From: an uncultured Pseudoxanthomonas sp.
Lineage (GTDB): Bacteria > Pseudomonadota > Gammaproteobacteria > Xanthomonadales > Xanthomonadaceae
Length of the DNA: 64,000 nucleotides
Direction of reading: 5' to 3'
Assembly: GCA_946479745.1 (NCBI GenBank)
Contig: CAMLGZ010000001.1
Span: 372,001 to 436,000, forward strand
A model generated the notes under the pieces. The model was not told where the DNA came from. It did no database searches and worked only from the letters and a program-made list of their open reading frames with translations. The position numbers and the translations under genes are program-made. Of this stretch, positions 10,528-18,065 are shown in pieces (within the stretch, counting starts at the first letter, position 1; each line of letters starts with the position of its first letter).

Positions 10528-10750
10528 CCCCTTCTCCCCTCGTGGGAGAAGAGCCTGCCCCGTACTTGATACGGGGTGGCGCGCAGCGCCGGAAGAGGGG
10601 GCGAGCGGAGAAGAGGTAATTGAGAACACGAAACCCACACAACAAGCGACTCGACTGTGATCAGACAAAGCAGTCTGAAGCCCCCAGTCTCCGCTCAACC
10701 CCTCTCCCGCCGCGCAAGCGCGTCGACCTCTCCCACAAGGGGAGAGGTGG
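10528..10750. repeat. long dispersed repeat, copy B
   Basis: Near-identical to 4648-4872 in the same orientation, including the landmarks GAGCCTGCCCCGTACTTGAT and TGGCGCGCAGCGCCGGAAG and the terminal CCCCTTCTC/GGGGAGAGG complementarity. Differences from copy A are substitutions and small indels in the middle third. Confidence 0.8.
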
Positions 10751-10781
10751 AATCAGAAACAGATTCTGCGTGGGTGTGCAG

Positions 10782-10826
10782 TGCATAGGGCGGGCTCAAG
10801 CCCGCCGCATGATGCCCGAGCTACGG
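10782..10826. repeat. short dispersed palindrome, copy 2
   Basis: Contains CATAGGGCGGGCTCAAGCCC then GCCGCATGATGCCCGAGCTACGG in succession, nearly matching copies at 8965 and 11630. Confidence 0.75.
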
Positions 10827-10959
10827 ACCTGATAGACCGGCTGGATCGGCTCAACGACCCTAGCCCGACTTTCGCTGCGCTGGTCCCGGGCTACGTTACT
10901 GGCGTGCAGCCGCAACTTAGTGTCTGCTTCACACTCTTAGTCACCTTGCGAGGAACTCC

Positions 10960-11415
10960 ATGCGAAACCGGATCGTCCACTTGGGCTGCGCAGTCCTGCT
11001 GACAGCCGCACTCGCTGGGTGTACGCGGGAAGATCCCGACTGCGCGGCTGCCGGCAAAGCGCTCTCCGATGCTGCGTATCGCGAGCAATTGAAGGCGACT
11101 GTCCAGCGCTTGTTCGATGCGGGGGAGCTCGGTGAGATCAACACGCTGGTGAGGCCAGGCACGCCGCCCGGCCTCCCCGGCAGGTACGGTGTCGCTGTCG
11201 CGCCCGAGTTCAACGCGGTGGCGTCCAAGCCCCTGTACCAGCGGACAATCTTCGACGCTCGCGACCACCTGGTTGCGGTGTTCGTGGGCTGGGCTGCAGG
11301 CAAGGGAGTGGTCGTGGACTTGGCGAACGAGGATGGTGTCGTGCCGGCGGGCACCCTCGCCCCGATGACCGACTACGGAGATGGCGTCCAGCTGGTTTGT
11401 TCTCCACAGGACTAG
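10960..11415 (+). CDS. small lipoprotein, function unknown
   Basis: A 151-residue protein with a lipoprotein signal peptide ending in the lipobox LAGC (Cys near residue 21), so it should be acylated and anchored in an envelope membrane. The mature part has a segment QLKATVQRLFDAGELGEINT followed by a short beta-rich region and two further Cys (one near the start of the mature part, one four residues from the end) that could form a disulfide. The ATG at 10960 has a GAGGAA ribosome site. It stands alone between repeat-rich spacers. No family recognised. Confidence 0.72.
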   Translation: MRNRIVHLGCAVLLTAALAGCTREDPDCAAAGKALSDAAYREQLKATVQRLFDAGELGEINTLVRPGTPPGLPGRYGVAVAPEFNAVASKPLYQRTIFDARDHLVAVFVGWAAGKGVVVDLANEDGVVPAGTLAPMTDYGDGVQLVCSPQD

Positions 11416-11744
11416 TTGCCGCGGCCTCGACAGTCTGTCGGCCCTGCGCCTTTCTTGGGGATCCATGCCAGCAAGGGGCCCGGGTTTCATCTATGGCTCT
11501 ACCCGGGCTACGTCACTGTTGAATAAAGAGCACGAGATGGTCGGCAGTCAGTCGCGACCCACAAACTGCCTTGATCGGTCGTCGCATGCGGTGGGCCCGG
11601 GCCCACCCTATGAATCCCACCACCAACCGTACATAGGGCGGGCTCAAGCCCTCCGCATGATGCCCGACCTACGGGGCCTACGGATCTACACTTCATGGAG
11701 TTACCCGCTTTACGCGCATTGCCTATGGATCCGAACATCAGGAT
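11416..11744. other. repeat-rich spacer at the left edge of the AT-rich island
   Basis: About 330 bases with no credible gene. It contains the palindrome GTGGGCCCGGGCCCACC near 11591-11607 and short palindrome copy 3 (11630-11675). Base composition shifts from GC-rich to clearly AT-richer at about 11680-11745, where the island genes begin. Confidence 0.55.
11630..11675. repeat. short dispersed palindrome, copy 3
   Basis: Contains ACATAGGGCGGGCTCAAGCC followed by CTCCGCATGATGCCCGACCTACGG in succession; third copy of the family at 8965 and 10782. Confidence 0.75.
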
Positions 11745-12122
11745 TCATTTCGCAAAAGCATCCAATAGCACCGAAACCAATACCGCCTCGAAAGAAGACA
11801 TGTCGGCATAGTTGCGTACTCGCTCCACATCTCCCGCTTGATGAAGAACTGTGCCGATTGCAGCAATGAGGGCTACTGGTGTATCGGTACTCTGAGCAAG
11901 CCCAATTTCAAAGTAACAACTCGGACGTTCTAGTGAAAGATCCGCAATAACAAGCTCGCTTTTCTTAATATCTTTAAGTGCAGAAGCAACCGAAAAAGAG
12001 GGCCGACTATCCAACGGAAAGAAGAAGTCAACTTCGTGCAGGGCCGAGAGGTTGGCCAAAACCTGACGCTTCAGTGAGTAATCTGGATCACTTCGCACTG
12101 GAGAGATGTAGTAGACAAGCAT
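11745..12122 (-). CDS. nucleoside 2-deoxyribosyltransferase-like / TIR-like small protein
   Basis: A 125-residue protein, second gene of a two-gene unit. It looks like a complete small Rossmann-like domain: N-terminal strand LVYYISPV, a helix with YSLKRQVLANL, and the diagnostic segment SELVIADLSLERPSCYFEIG followed by LAQSTDTPVALIA. In nucleoside 2-deoxyribosyltransferases and the related TIR-like fold, the pattern D-L-x(n)-N/S-x-Y-x-E-x-G-x-A carries the catalytic Glu (here FEIGLA). It could cleave a nucleotide or NAD-like substrate or sense one. ATG overlaps the upstream stop (TAATG). Codon use and base composition are far more AT-rich than in flanking genes, suggesting transfer. Confidence 0.6.
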   Translation of the reverse strand: MLVYYISPVRSDPDYSLKRQVLANLSALHEVDFFFPLDSRPSFSVASALKDIKKSELVIADLSLERPSCYFEIGLAQSTDTPVALIAAIGTVLHQAGDVERVRNYADMSSFEAVLVSVLLDAFAK

Positions 12123-12727
12123 TACGATGGTCCAGAGGCGGGGGCGCTTGCTGCAGCGGGGTCTACCTTCTTAAGGATGGGCGACGTTGTCCACCTTTGT
12201 GCAGCAACAACAAGAATGCAAACAAAAATTGCAGCGAACAGTACGAAAAAAGCCTTCGGAATGAAGTACTCGATGTTGGATGACTTTAAAGCAATCAGAT
12301 TCGTCTTTCCCATCTCATGGAGCGCATTTAGTTCACTTAATCTCTTCCATTCCTTATCAAACGGACAAAAAGAAGTAACAGCACCAGGATTCGACGAGTC
12401 GAAAGCGATCCTCGGAGCCATTTCATTCAACACATCAAACTTTGCGTTGTTCAAGAATTTGAAGTCGCGAATCTGAGCGATCCAGAGCACACAAAAAAGA
12501 GTGGCCATAATGCACAGAAGCACATCGGCAGAAATCCCAACCCAGAACAGCTTAAAGTTCAGCAAGCTCCAATTCGATATAGTTGCTATGGCGACCAAAA
12601 TGGCGATGCATATGGAGTAGTTCCAACGATTTGTTTCAATCCTACGGTCGGTAACTTTCTCTGTAGACTCGTAGTACAGTTTGAATTCTTCGAAAGAGTG
12701 CTGTGTGTTTTTCTGCTCTGTACTCAT
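12122..12727 (-). CDS. three-helix membrane protein, candidate effector of a two-gene module
   Basis: A 201-residue inner-membrane protein. The N-terminal cytoplasmic helix (EEFKLYYESTEKVTDRRIET) leads into two transmembrane segments (YSICIAILVAIATI and FWVGISADVLLCIMATLFCVL). A soluble region of about 80 residues follows, and a third membrane segment near residues 165-187 (FFVLFAAIFVCILVVAA). The layout and the EK-x-RR motif resemble RipA/8xMP-type octameric membrane proteins as I remember that family; this is not certain. The start at 12727 is preferred over a TTG at 12766. It is the first gene of the AT-rich unit and overlaps the deoxyribosyltransferase-like gene by one base. Confidence 0.62.
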   Translation of the reverse strand: MSTEQKNTQHSFEEFKLYYESTEKVTDRRIETNRWNYSICIAILVAIATISNWSLLNFKLFWVGISADVLLCIMATLFCVLWIAQIRDFKFLNNAKFDVLNEMAPRIAFDSSNPGAVTSFCPFDKEWKRLSELNALHEMGKTNLIALKSSNIEYFIPKAFFVLFAAIFVCILVVAAQRWTTSPILKKVDPAAASAPASGPS

Positions 12728-12830
12728 GACGCGGTGCGCTCCCAATTCCTTCGGTTGTTGCTGCAACGTATCCTCTTCTTAGCTATTGGCTCGAATGTCA
12801 TTTCACCTATTTATCACACCAGCTGAACAG

Positions 12831-12860
12831 CTTCTACCTATTCCACCTTCAAACCGTCAA
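12831..12860 (-). promoter_or_regulatory. possible promoter of the AT-rich two-gene unit
   Basis: Read leftward, TTGACG (12860-12855) and TAGAAG (12836-12831) are separated by 18 bases, matching 5/6 and 4/6 of the sigma-70 boxes. This would leave a leader of about 100 bases before the ATG at 12727. It is a weak prediction, made because the unit is immediately downstream of hutU and has a different composition. Confidence 0.3.
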
Positions 12861-12890
12861 TGAGTTAGGGGCAACGCGTGTAGGCCACCC

Positions 12891-14582
12891 CTACGGCTCA
12901 CCCACCATCGGCAACTTCAACCCCATCTCTTTTGCACACTCCTTCGCAATCTCATACCCCGCATCCGCATGCCGCATAACCCCGGTCCCCGGATCGTTCC
13001 ACAACACCCGTGCAATCCGCTTATCCGCTTCAACCGTACCGTCGCACACGATCACCACCCCAGAATGCTGCGAATATCCCATCCCCACCCCGCCGCCGTG
13101 ATGCAATGAAACCCACGTAGCCCCGCCGGCCACATTCAACATCGCATTCAACAACGGCCAATCGCTCACCGCATCGCTACCGTCCTTCATCGCCTCCGTC
13201 TCACGATTCGGCGAAGCCACGCTGCCCGAATCCAGATGATCGCGCCCGATCACCACAGGCGCACTCAACTCGCCATTGCGCACCATCTCGTTGAACGCCA
13301 GCCCCAGCTTATGGCGCAGGCCCAAACCCACCCAGCAGATACGCGCCGGCAGACCCTGGAAACTGATCCGCTCGCGCGCCATGTCCAGCCAGCGGTGCAG
13401 ATGCGCATCGTCGGGAATCAACTCCTTCACCTTCGCATCGGTCTTGTAGATATCTTCCGGATCCCCGCTCAACGCCACCCAGCGGAACGGGCCCACGCCC
13501 CGGCAGAACAACGGCCGCACATACGCCGGCACGAAACCCGGAAAATCGAACGCGTTCTTGCAACCCTCGTCGAACGCCATCTGCCGGATGTTGTTGCCGT
13601 AGTCGAACACCGGAATGCCCTGCTTCTCGAATTCCAGCATCGCCTCCACATGCACACGCATCGACTTCTTGGCCGCGTCGCGCACCTTGTCCGGATGGGT
13701 CTTCTGCTCCAGCAACCAGTGCTCCACCTTCCAATCGATGGGCAGATAACCGTGCACCGGATCGTGCGCGCTGGTCTGATCGGTCACCGCGTCCGGGCGC
13801 ACGCCCATGCGCACCAGCTGCGGCAGGATCTCCGCCGCGTTACCCAACAGCGCGATGGACTTGGCCTCGCCCGTCTGCGTGTAAGCGCGGATGCGCGCCA
13901 GCGCGTCGTCCAGGTCGGTGGCCTGCTCGTCCACGTAGCGCGTGCGCAGGCGCATGTCGATGCTCTTCTGCTGGCATTCGATGTTGAGACTGCACGCGCC
14001 GGCCAGTGTGGCCGCCAGCGGCTGCGCGCCGCCCATGCCGCCCAAGCCGGCGGTGAGGATCCAACGCCCTTTCAACGAACCGCCGTAGTGCTGGCGGCCC
14101 ATTTCCACAAACGTTTCGTAAGTGCCCTGCACGATGCCCTGGCTGCCGATGTAGATCCAGCTGCCGGCGGTCATCTGCCCGTACATCATCAAACCCTTCT
14201 TATCGAGTTCGTTGAAGTGCTCCCACGTGGCCCAGTGCGGCACCAGATTGGAATTGGCGATCAGCACGCGCGGCGCATCGGCGTGGGTGGGGAAAACGCC
14301 GACCGGCTTGCCGGACTGCACCAGCAGGGTCTCGTTGTCCTCCAGATCGCGCAGCGATTGCAGGATGGCGTCGTAGCAGGCCCAGTCGCGCGCGGCGCGG
14401 CCTATGCCGCCGTAGACCACCAGCGAGGTGGGGTCCTCGGCCACTTCCGCATCCAGATTGTTCTGCAGCATCCGGTACGGCGCCTCACTGAGCCAGGACT
14501 TGCAGGTGAGCCGTGAGCCGCGCGGGGCGCGGATGACGCGGGAGGGGTCGTGCCTGTCGGAAGCGTGGCGCGGGTCGGACAT
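12891..14582 (-). CDS. hutU: urocanate hydratase (urocanase)
   Basis: Second enzyme of histidine degradation: hydrates urocanate to imidazolonepropionate using tightly bound NAD+ as an electrophile. The 563-residue product matches the usual length (about 557). Visible landmarks are [28 protein letters not shown] in the Rossmann region, and [13 protein letters not shown], whose Cys is the conserved active-site residue (Cys410 of the Pseudomonas enzyme). The C-terminal [15 protein letters not shown] also fits. ATG 14582 is the most family-like start. hutH and hutG are not beside it; hutF and hutI are 6-9 kb away. Confidence 0.96.
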   Translation of the reverse strand: MSDPRHASDRHDPSRVIRAPRGSRLTCKSWLSEAPYRMLQNNLDAEVAEDPTSLVVYGGIGRAARDWACYDAILQSLRDLEDNETLLVQSGKPVGVFPTHADAPRVLIANSNLVPHWATWEHFNELDKKGLMMYGQMTAGSWIYIGSQGIVQGTYETFVEMGRQHYGGSLKGRWILTAGLGGMGGAQPLAATLAGACSLNIECQQKSIDMRLRTRYVDEQATDLDDALARIRAYTQTGEAKSIALLGNAAEILPQLVRMGVRPDAVTDQTSAHDPVHGYLPIDWKVEHWLLEQKTHPDKVRDAAKKSMRVHVEAMLEFEKQGIPVFDYGNNIRQMAFDEGCKNAFDFPGFVPAYVRPLFCRGVGPFRWVALSGDPEDIYKTDAKVKELIPDDAHLHRWLDMARERISFQGLPARICWVGLGLRHKLGLAFNEMVRNGELSAPVVIGRDHLDSGSVASPNRETEAMKDGSDAVSDWPLLNAMLNVAGGATWVSLHHGGGVGMGYSQHSGVVIVCDGTVEADKRIARVLWNDPGTGVMRHADAGYEIAKECAKEMGLKLPMVGEP

Positions 14583-14617
14583 GTGGAAATCCAGTTGCAG
14601 ATGTAACCCCATTATCG

Positions 14618-14692
14618 GTGGGAGCGCCGTCCCGGCGCGAGCTCTCCCCGCCCGGCCAAGGCAAAAGCTCGCGCCGGGACGGTGCTCCCACA
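14618..14692. repeat. REP-like inverted pair (GTGGGAGC type)
   Basis: Left arm begins GGTGGGAGCGCCGTCCCGG and the right arm ends CCGGGACGGTGCTCCCAC, spaced by about 20 bases. It is one of the GTAG/GTGG-ended hairpins scattered in this window. It lies in the divergent hutU-thuA promoter region. Confidence 0.8.
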
Positions 14693-14723
14693 GAAATGAC
14701 GGGTGTCGTGGCAGACTTGGCCC

Positions 14724-15455
14724 ATGCGCCCATCTATCCCGACCCTGCTGATCTCCCTCTCGCTGGCCCTCTGCCTGAACGCCACCGCGGCCCAGCCGCA
14801 ACCGCGCGTGCTGGTCTTCACCAGGACCACCGGCTGGCACCACGACTCCATCCCCACCGCGATTGCTGCGCTGCAACGATTAGGCGCACAGGAGGGCCTG
14901 GCGGTGGACCACAGCGAAGACGCGAGCGATTTCAACGACAAGAACCTGCAGCGCTACCGCGCCGTAGTCTTCGCCAACACCACCGGCGACGTGCTGGACG
15001 CGACGCAGCAGGCGGCGATGGAAAGTTTCGTGCGCGCGGGCGGTGGCTACATGGGCGTGCATTCGGCTGCCGACACTGAGTACGACTGGCCGTGGTACGG
15101 GCAATTGGTAGGCGCGTGGTTCAAGGGCCACCCGCCGGGGCTGCAGACCACCAAGGTGGTGTTCGAACGCGACGGCGTCCCTACCGCGTCTGCGTGGACG
15201 GTGACCGATGAGATCTACAACTACCGCAGCAATCCGCGCAGCATGGTGCAAGTAACCGCCACGGTGGACGAGCGTGATTACCAGGGCGGCACCATGGGCG
15301 CCGACCACCCTATCGCGTGGTGCCACAGCTACGACGGCGGACGCGCGTGGTACACCGGCCTGGGACACGAGATCAAGCTGTACGCGGATCCGCAGTTCGA
15401 AGCGCAACTCAAGCGTGGGCTGCGTTATGCGGTTCGGCTTTCGGACGAATGCTGA
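14724..15455 (+). CDS. exported ThuA-domain protein
   Basis: A 243-residue protein with a signal peptide ([17 protein letters not shown]) and one ThuA (glutamine-amidotransferase-like) domain. Landmarks are [64 protein letters not shown] and GLRYAV. ThuA proteins bind or modify sugars, and some take part in trehalose or 3-keto-sugar metabolism; the precise reaction is not set by sequence. The ATG at 14724 opens the signal peptide. Divergent from hutU across a REP-like hairpin. Confidence 0.88.
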   Translation: MRPSIPTLLISLSLALCLNATAAQPQPRVLVFTRTTGWHHDSIPTAIAALQRLGAQEGLAVDHSEDASDFNDKNLQRYRAVVFANTTGDVLDATQQAAMESFVRAGGGYMGVHSAADTEYDWPWYGQLVGAWFKGHPPGLQTTKVVFERDGVPTASAWTVTDEIYNYRSNPRSMVQVTATVDERDYQGGTMGADHPIAWCHSYDGGRAWYTGLGHEIKLYADPQFEAQLKRGLRYAVRLSDEC

Positions 15456-15485
15456 GGGCTTGGGTAAGGCGACCACCCGAAACTT

Positions 15486-15557
15486 GTCATCCCGAGCGTA
15501 GCGAGGGATCTGCTTCACCGCTCGCGACAGCAGATCCCTCGCTGCGCTCGAGACGAC
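15486..15557. repeat. REP-like inverted pair (GAGCGTAGCGAGGGATC type)
   Basis: Left arm GTCATCCCGAGCGTAGCG continuing AGGGATCTGCT, right arm AGCAGATCCCTCGCTGCG continuing CTCGAGACGAC, with a 14-base spacer. It sits between the convergent ThuA and small secreted protein genes and could serve as a bidirectional terminator. Confidence 0.75.
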
Positions 15558-15563
15558 GCTGCT

Positions 15564-15923
15564 TCAGTGAACCGCCGGATCCAGCCTGCGGATCGCGTCG
15601 CGCAGGTCGACGGCGCCTGTGCGGTCGATATCGTCGCGGTTGTACGCCCTGCCGGTGGCATTGGCGCACTTGCGGCCCTTGCCGTCGGCGCGGATCACTC
15701 GCGAGCCGGTGTATTTCAGGCAATTGCGGTCGGCGATTTCGTCCTTGGCGTCGGCCTTGTTCCGATGAGTCGGCATTTCTGCTTGCGCTTCAGTCGACGT
15801 GTCGGTGGAAGCCGCAGAAGCGGTCTGTGGAGCGGCGGGATTGGTGGCAGCGGGTGCCGCGGTCTGTGCGGAAGCGGCGAATGCCAGACCCAGCAGCGCG
15901 GCGGTAAGAGCAAGGCGTTTCAT
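15564..15923 (-). CDS. small secreted protein of unknown function
   Basis: A 119-residue protein with a strong signal peptide (MKRLALTAALLGLAFAASAQ) and a low-complexity Ala/Thr/Pro stretch. The basic C-terminal part has two Cys (RNCLKYTGSRV, RKCANATGRAYN) and an acidic loop-like segment DIDRTGAVDLRDAI that faintly resembles an EF-hand but lacks the full ligand set. The start has an excellent ribosome site (GGAGG, eight bases upstream). Similar short RNCLxxTGSR proteins are common in Xanthomonadaceae, but no function is known to me. Confidence 0.75.
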   Translation of the reverse strand: MKRLALTAALLGLAFAASAQTAAPAATNPAAPQTASAASTDTSTEAQAEMPTHRNKADAKDEIADRNCLKYTGSRVIRADGKGRKCANATGRAYNRDDIDRTGAVDLRDAIRRLDPAVH

Positions 15924-16025
15924 GGGGACCTCCTGCGCAGCAAGCGCACTGAAGTGATATGCATGGGTTATACGCGCCCAGGCATTTACCGGTCGCAACC
16001 CCCTCCATCCGCATTCATAAACGCC

Positions 16026-16571
16026 TCAGGCCGCAACGCAGGCCTTGCCGCTGCCTTGGCGGAATGCCTTCACTGCCGCTGCGTCTGCAGGTTCTGGACG
16101 ATTGCCGTCGTCGAAGATCACCCGCCACGCGCCGTCCGCTTCCTGCTGCCAGACCGATCTGAAACGCCCATGCCGGATTTTTCCCGTCGCCGGATCCTGG
16201 TACAGCGCGGGCCCGGTTGAAAAAGCGGTACGGCCATCGCCGCCCACGGTTACCAGGTCCGGATACCACTCCAGCTTGATCGCACTGCCGTCGACTATGC
16301 CCTTCCACTCCTCAACGATCTTTTCGCGGCCGATGCTGGGTTGGCGCTCCACGCCGAACGCCGCCCGGGGATGCAGATGCTCGGCGAAGGCGGAAGCATC
16401 GTGGTCGGCGACCGATTGAGCGAAACTTAGCTCGCGTTGCCAGACCTGGCACCGTGCGATATCGGCGGGCGCGGAAGACGGAGCTTCCGCCGCCGATGCG
16501 AGCGGCCAGCACAAGGCCAGCACCGCCATGCAGGAGATCCTTCGAATCTGTGTCATGCGTGCCTGTGTCAT
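16026..16571 (-). CDS. exported NTF2/SnoaL-like (DUF4440-type) protein
   Basis: A 181-residue protein with a signal peptide (CMAVLALCWPLASAAEA) and a single cone-shaped NTF2-like domain: ELSFAQSVADHDASAFAEHL, REKIVEEWKGIVDG, DGRTAFSTGPAL and RFRSVWQQEADGAWRVIFDDG. These folds bind small ligands or act as non-specific enzymes, so no substrate can be given. The ATG at 16571 has GGAG about 12 bases upstream; in-frame ATGs at 16556 and 16529 are alternatives. It is divergent from the phosphodiesterase gene only 57 bases away. Confidence 0.78.
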   Translation of the reverse strand: MTQARMTQIRRISCMAVLALCWPLASAAEAPSSAPADIARCQVWQRELSFAQSVADHDASAFAEHLHPRAAFGVERQPSIGREKIVEEWKGIVDGSAIKLEWYPDLVTVGGDGRTAFSTGPALYQDPATGKIRHGRFRSVWQQEADGAWRVIFDDGNRPEPADAAAVKAFRQGSGKACVAA

Positions 16572-16628
16572 GCGTGATACTCCAGAGTCTGCCAAGCTTG
16601 ACGCATAAGATTCTCACGACGATCGCCT

Positions 16629-17894
16629 ATGCACCCGCCATTCTTCAGGCTTGCGTGGCTGGCCGCTTTGCTGTTGTTGGCGGGCTGCACCACCACCCCG
16701 GCCCGAACCGCCGCCGCCCGAACCGCTTCAGAGCCCGCACCGTTGCTGTTGATTTCCATCGACGCCCTGCGCGCCGACTACCTGGACAAGGGCGACACGC
16801 CGCACCTGGACCGCCTGGCCCGACAGGGGGTTCGCGCCGAATGGATGAATCCCTCCTACCCGGCCCTCACCTTCCCCAACCATTTCACCCTGGTCACCGG
16901 TTTGCGCCCCGACCGTCACGGCGTGGTGCACAACACCATGCGTGAAGAAGGCCTGGGCAATTTCCGCGTCGCCGATCTGACCGCGGTGGGCGACGGGCGC
17001 TGGTGGCGGGCCGAACCGATCTGGGTGGGCGCCGAAAAAGCCGGCTTGCCGACCGCCATCTGGGCGTGGCCCGGCAGCGCGGCGCAGATCGATGGCGTAC
17101 GCCCGACACGCTGGAAGCCGTACGACGAATCGGTGCCCGCCGCGCAACGCGCCGACGAGGTGGCCCGCTGGCTGGAAGAACCCGCCATCACCCGCCCGCG
17201 ATTTGCCGCGCTGTATCTGGAAATGGTGGATGGCGCCGGCCACGAGCACGGCCCGCAAGCACCGCAGACGCGCCAGACCGTGCGTGAAATCGATGCGGCT
17301 GTCGGCCGCCTGATCGATGCGCTTGCGGGTAAAGGCCTGCTGGACCGGATGAACGTAATCGTGGTGTCCGACCACGGCATGGCGGCGGTGCCGCCCGGCC
17401 AGGTGGTAGCGGTGGAGGACATGGTGCCGGTGGAAGATGCCGTCGTTATCAGCATCGGTCAGTCGGTCGGCATAGCTCCGCGCGCCGGACGCACGGAGGC
17501 GACGGAAAAGCGCCTGCTCGGCCGCCATAACCACTACCAATGCTGGCGCAAGAGCGAACTGCCCGCGCGCTGGCATTACGGCCGCAATGCGCGCGTACCG
17601 CCGATCGTTTGCCAGATGGACGAGGGCTGGGACGCTATTCCGGCAGCCGCTGTGGCCAAACGCGCACTTGCCGGCACTCGTGGCTCGCACGGCTACGATC
17701 CTGCGTTGGCTTCGATGCGCGCGACTTTCATCGCGCGCGGGCCGGCCTTCCGCAAAGGCGTGGTGATCGCTCCCTTCGACAATGTGGATGTGTATCCATT
17801 GATGGCCAGATTGCTGGGCATACCGCCGCGCGAAAACGACGGCGATATCGCGCCGTTGCTGCCTGCGCTGGAAGCGGACAAGCAAGATCGCTAG
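16629..17894 (+). CDS. nucleotide pyrophosphatase/phosphodiesterase, lipoprotein
   Basis: A 421-residue member of the alkaline-phosphatase superfamily, close to the Xanthomonas NPP structural model. It has a lipobox (LLAGC), so it is probably anchored in the envelope facing the periplasm. Metal-binding and nucleophile regions are visible: SIDALRADY (first Asp), YPALTFPNHFTLVTG (Thr nucleophile), EMVDGAGHEHGP (Asp/His), VVSDHGMA (Asp-His) and GSHGYDPAL (His). It would split phosphodiester or pyrophosphate bonds of nucleotides. It stands alone. Confidence 0.9.
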   Translation: MHPPFFRLAWLAALLLLAGCTTTPARTAAARTASEPAPLLLISIDALRADYLDKGDTPHLDRLARQGVRAEWMNPSYPALTFPNHFTLVTGLRPDRHGVVHNTMREEGLGNFRVADLTAVGDGRWWRAEPIWVGAEKAGLPTAIWAWPGSAAQIDGVRPTRWKPYDESVPAAQRADEVARWLEEPAITRPRFAALYLEMVDGAGHEHGPQAPQTRQTVREIDAAVGRLIDALAGKGLLDRMNVIVVSDHGMAAVPPGQVVAVEDMVPVEDAVVISIGQSVGIAPRAGRTEATEKRLLGRHNHYQCWRKSELPARWHYGRNARVPPIVCQMDEGWDAIPAAAVAKRALAGTRGSHGYDPALASMRATFIARGPAFRKGVVIAPFDNVDVYPLMARLLGIPPRENDGDIAPLLPALEADKQDR

Positions 17895-18065
17895 GTATCG
17901 GTTTGGCAATCGTTCCCAACTCTGTCCGTGATGGGCCTGTCGAACTCCCGTTCATAGTGAGTTTCTTCAGATCCGTTCGAACGGATTTCTTATCCGGCTT
18001 CAGCACCCAGCATTGATGTCCGAAAACGGCGAGTTCGTCCCGCAAACCGATGCTAACCTGCCCCC
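17895..18065. other. short intergenic region before the AdaA-AlkA gene
   Basis: About 170 bases with no gene. It must carry the promoter of the alkylation-repair gene. A methyl-Ada box cannot be identified with confidence. Confidence 0.4.

Larger units (their letters stand above)
10388..10959. other. repeat-filled intergenic region
   Basis: About 570 bases between the TPR gene and the lipoprotein gene, which diverge. It contains long repeat copy B (10528-10750) and short palindrome copy 2 (10782-10826). Around 10857-10905 is a segment reading CCGGGCTACGTTACTGG, which recurs in part near 11503. The last bases before 10960 include GCGAGGAACTCC, the ribosome site of the lipoprotein gene. No other gene is visible. 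Confidence 0.6.

Noticed and set aside
10388..11744. Possible tRNA or structured RNA genes in the hairpin-rich spacers
   Set aside because: No cloverleaf with T-loop (GTTCGANTC) or CCA end could be found; hairpins are explained by repeats.
13236..14516. 426-residue open frame on the plus strand
   Set aside because: Antisense shadow of hutU; composition rich in His/Arg/Gln, no ribosome site and no family motif.
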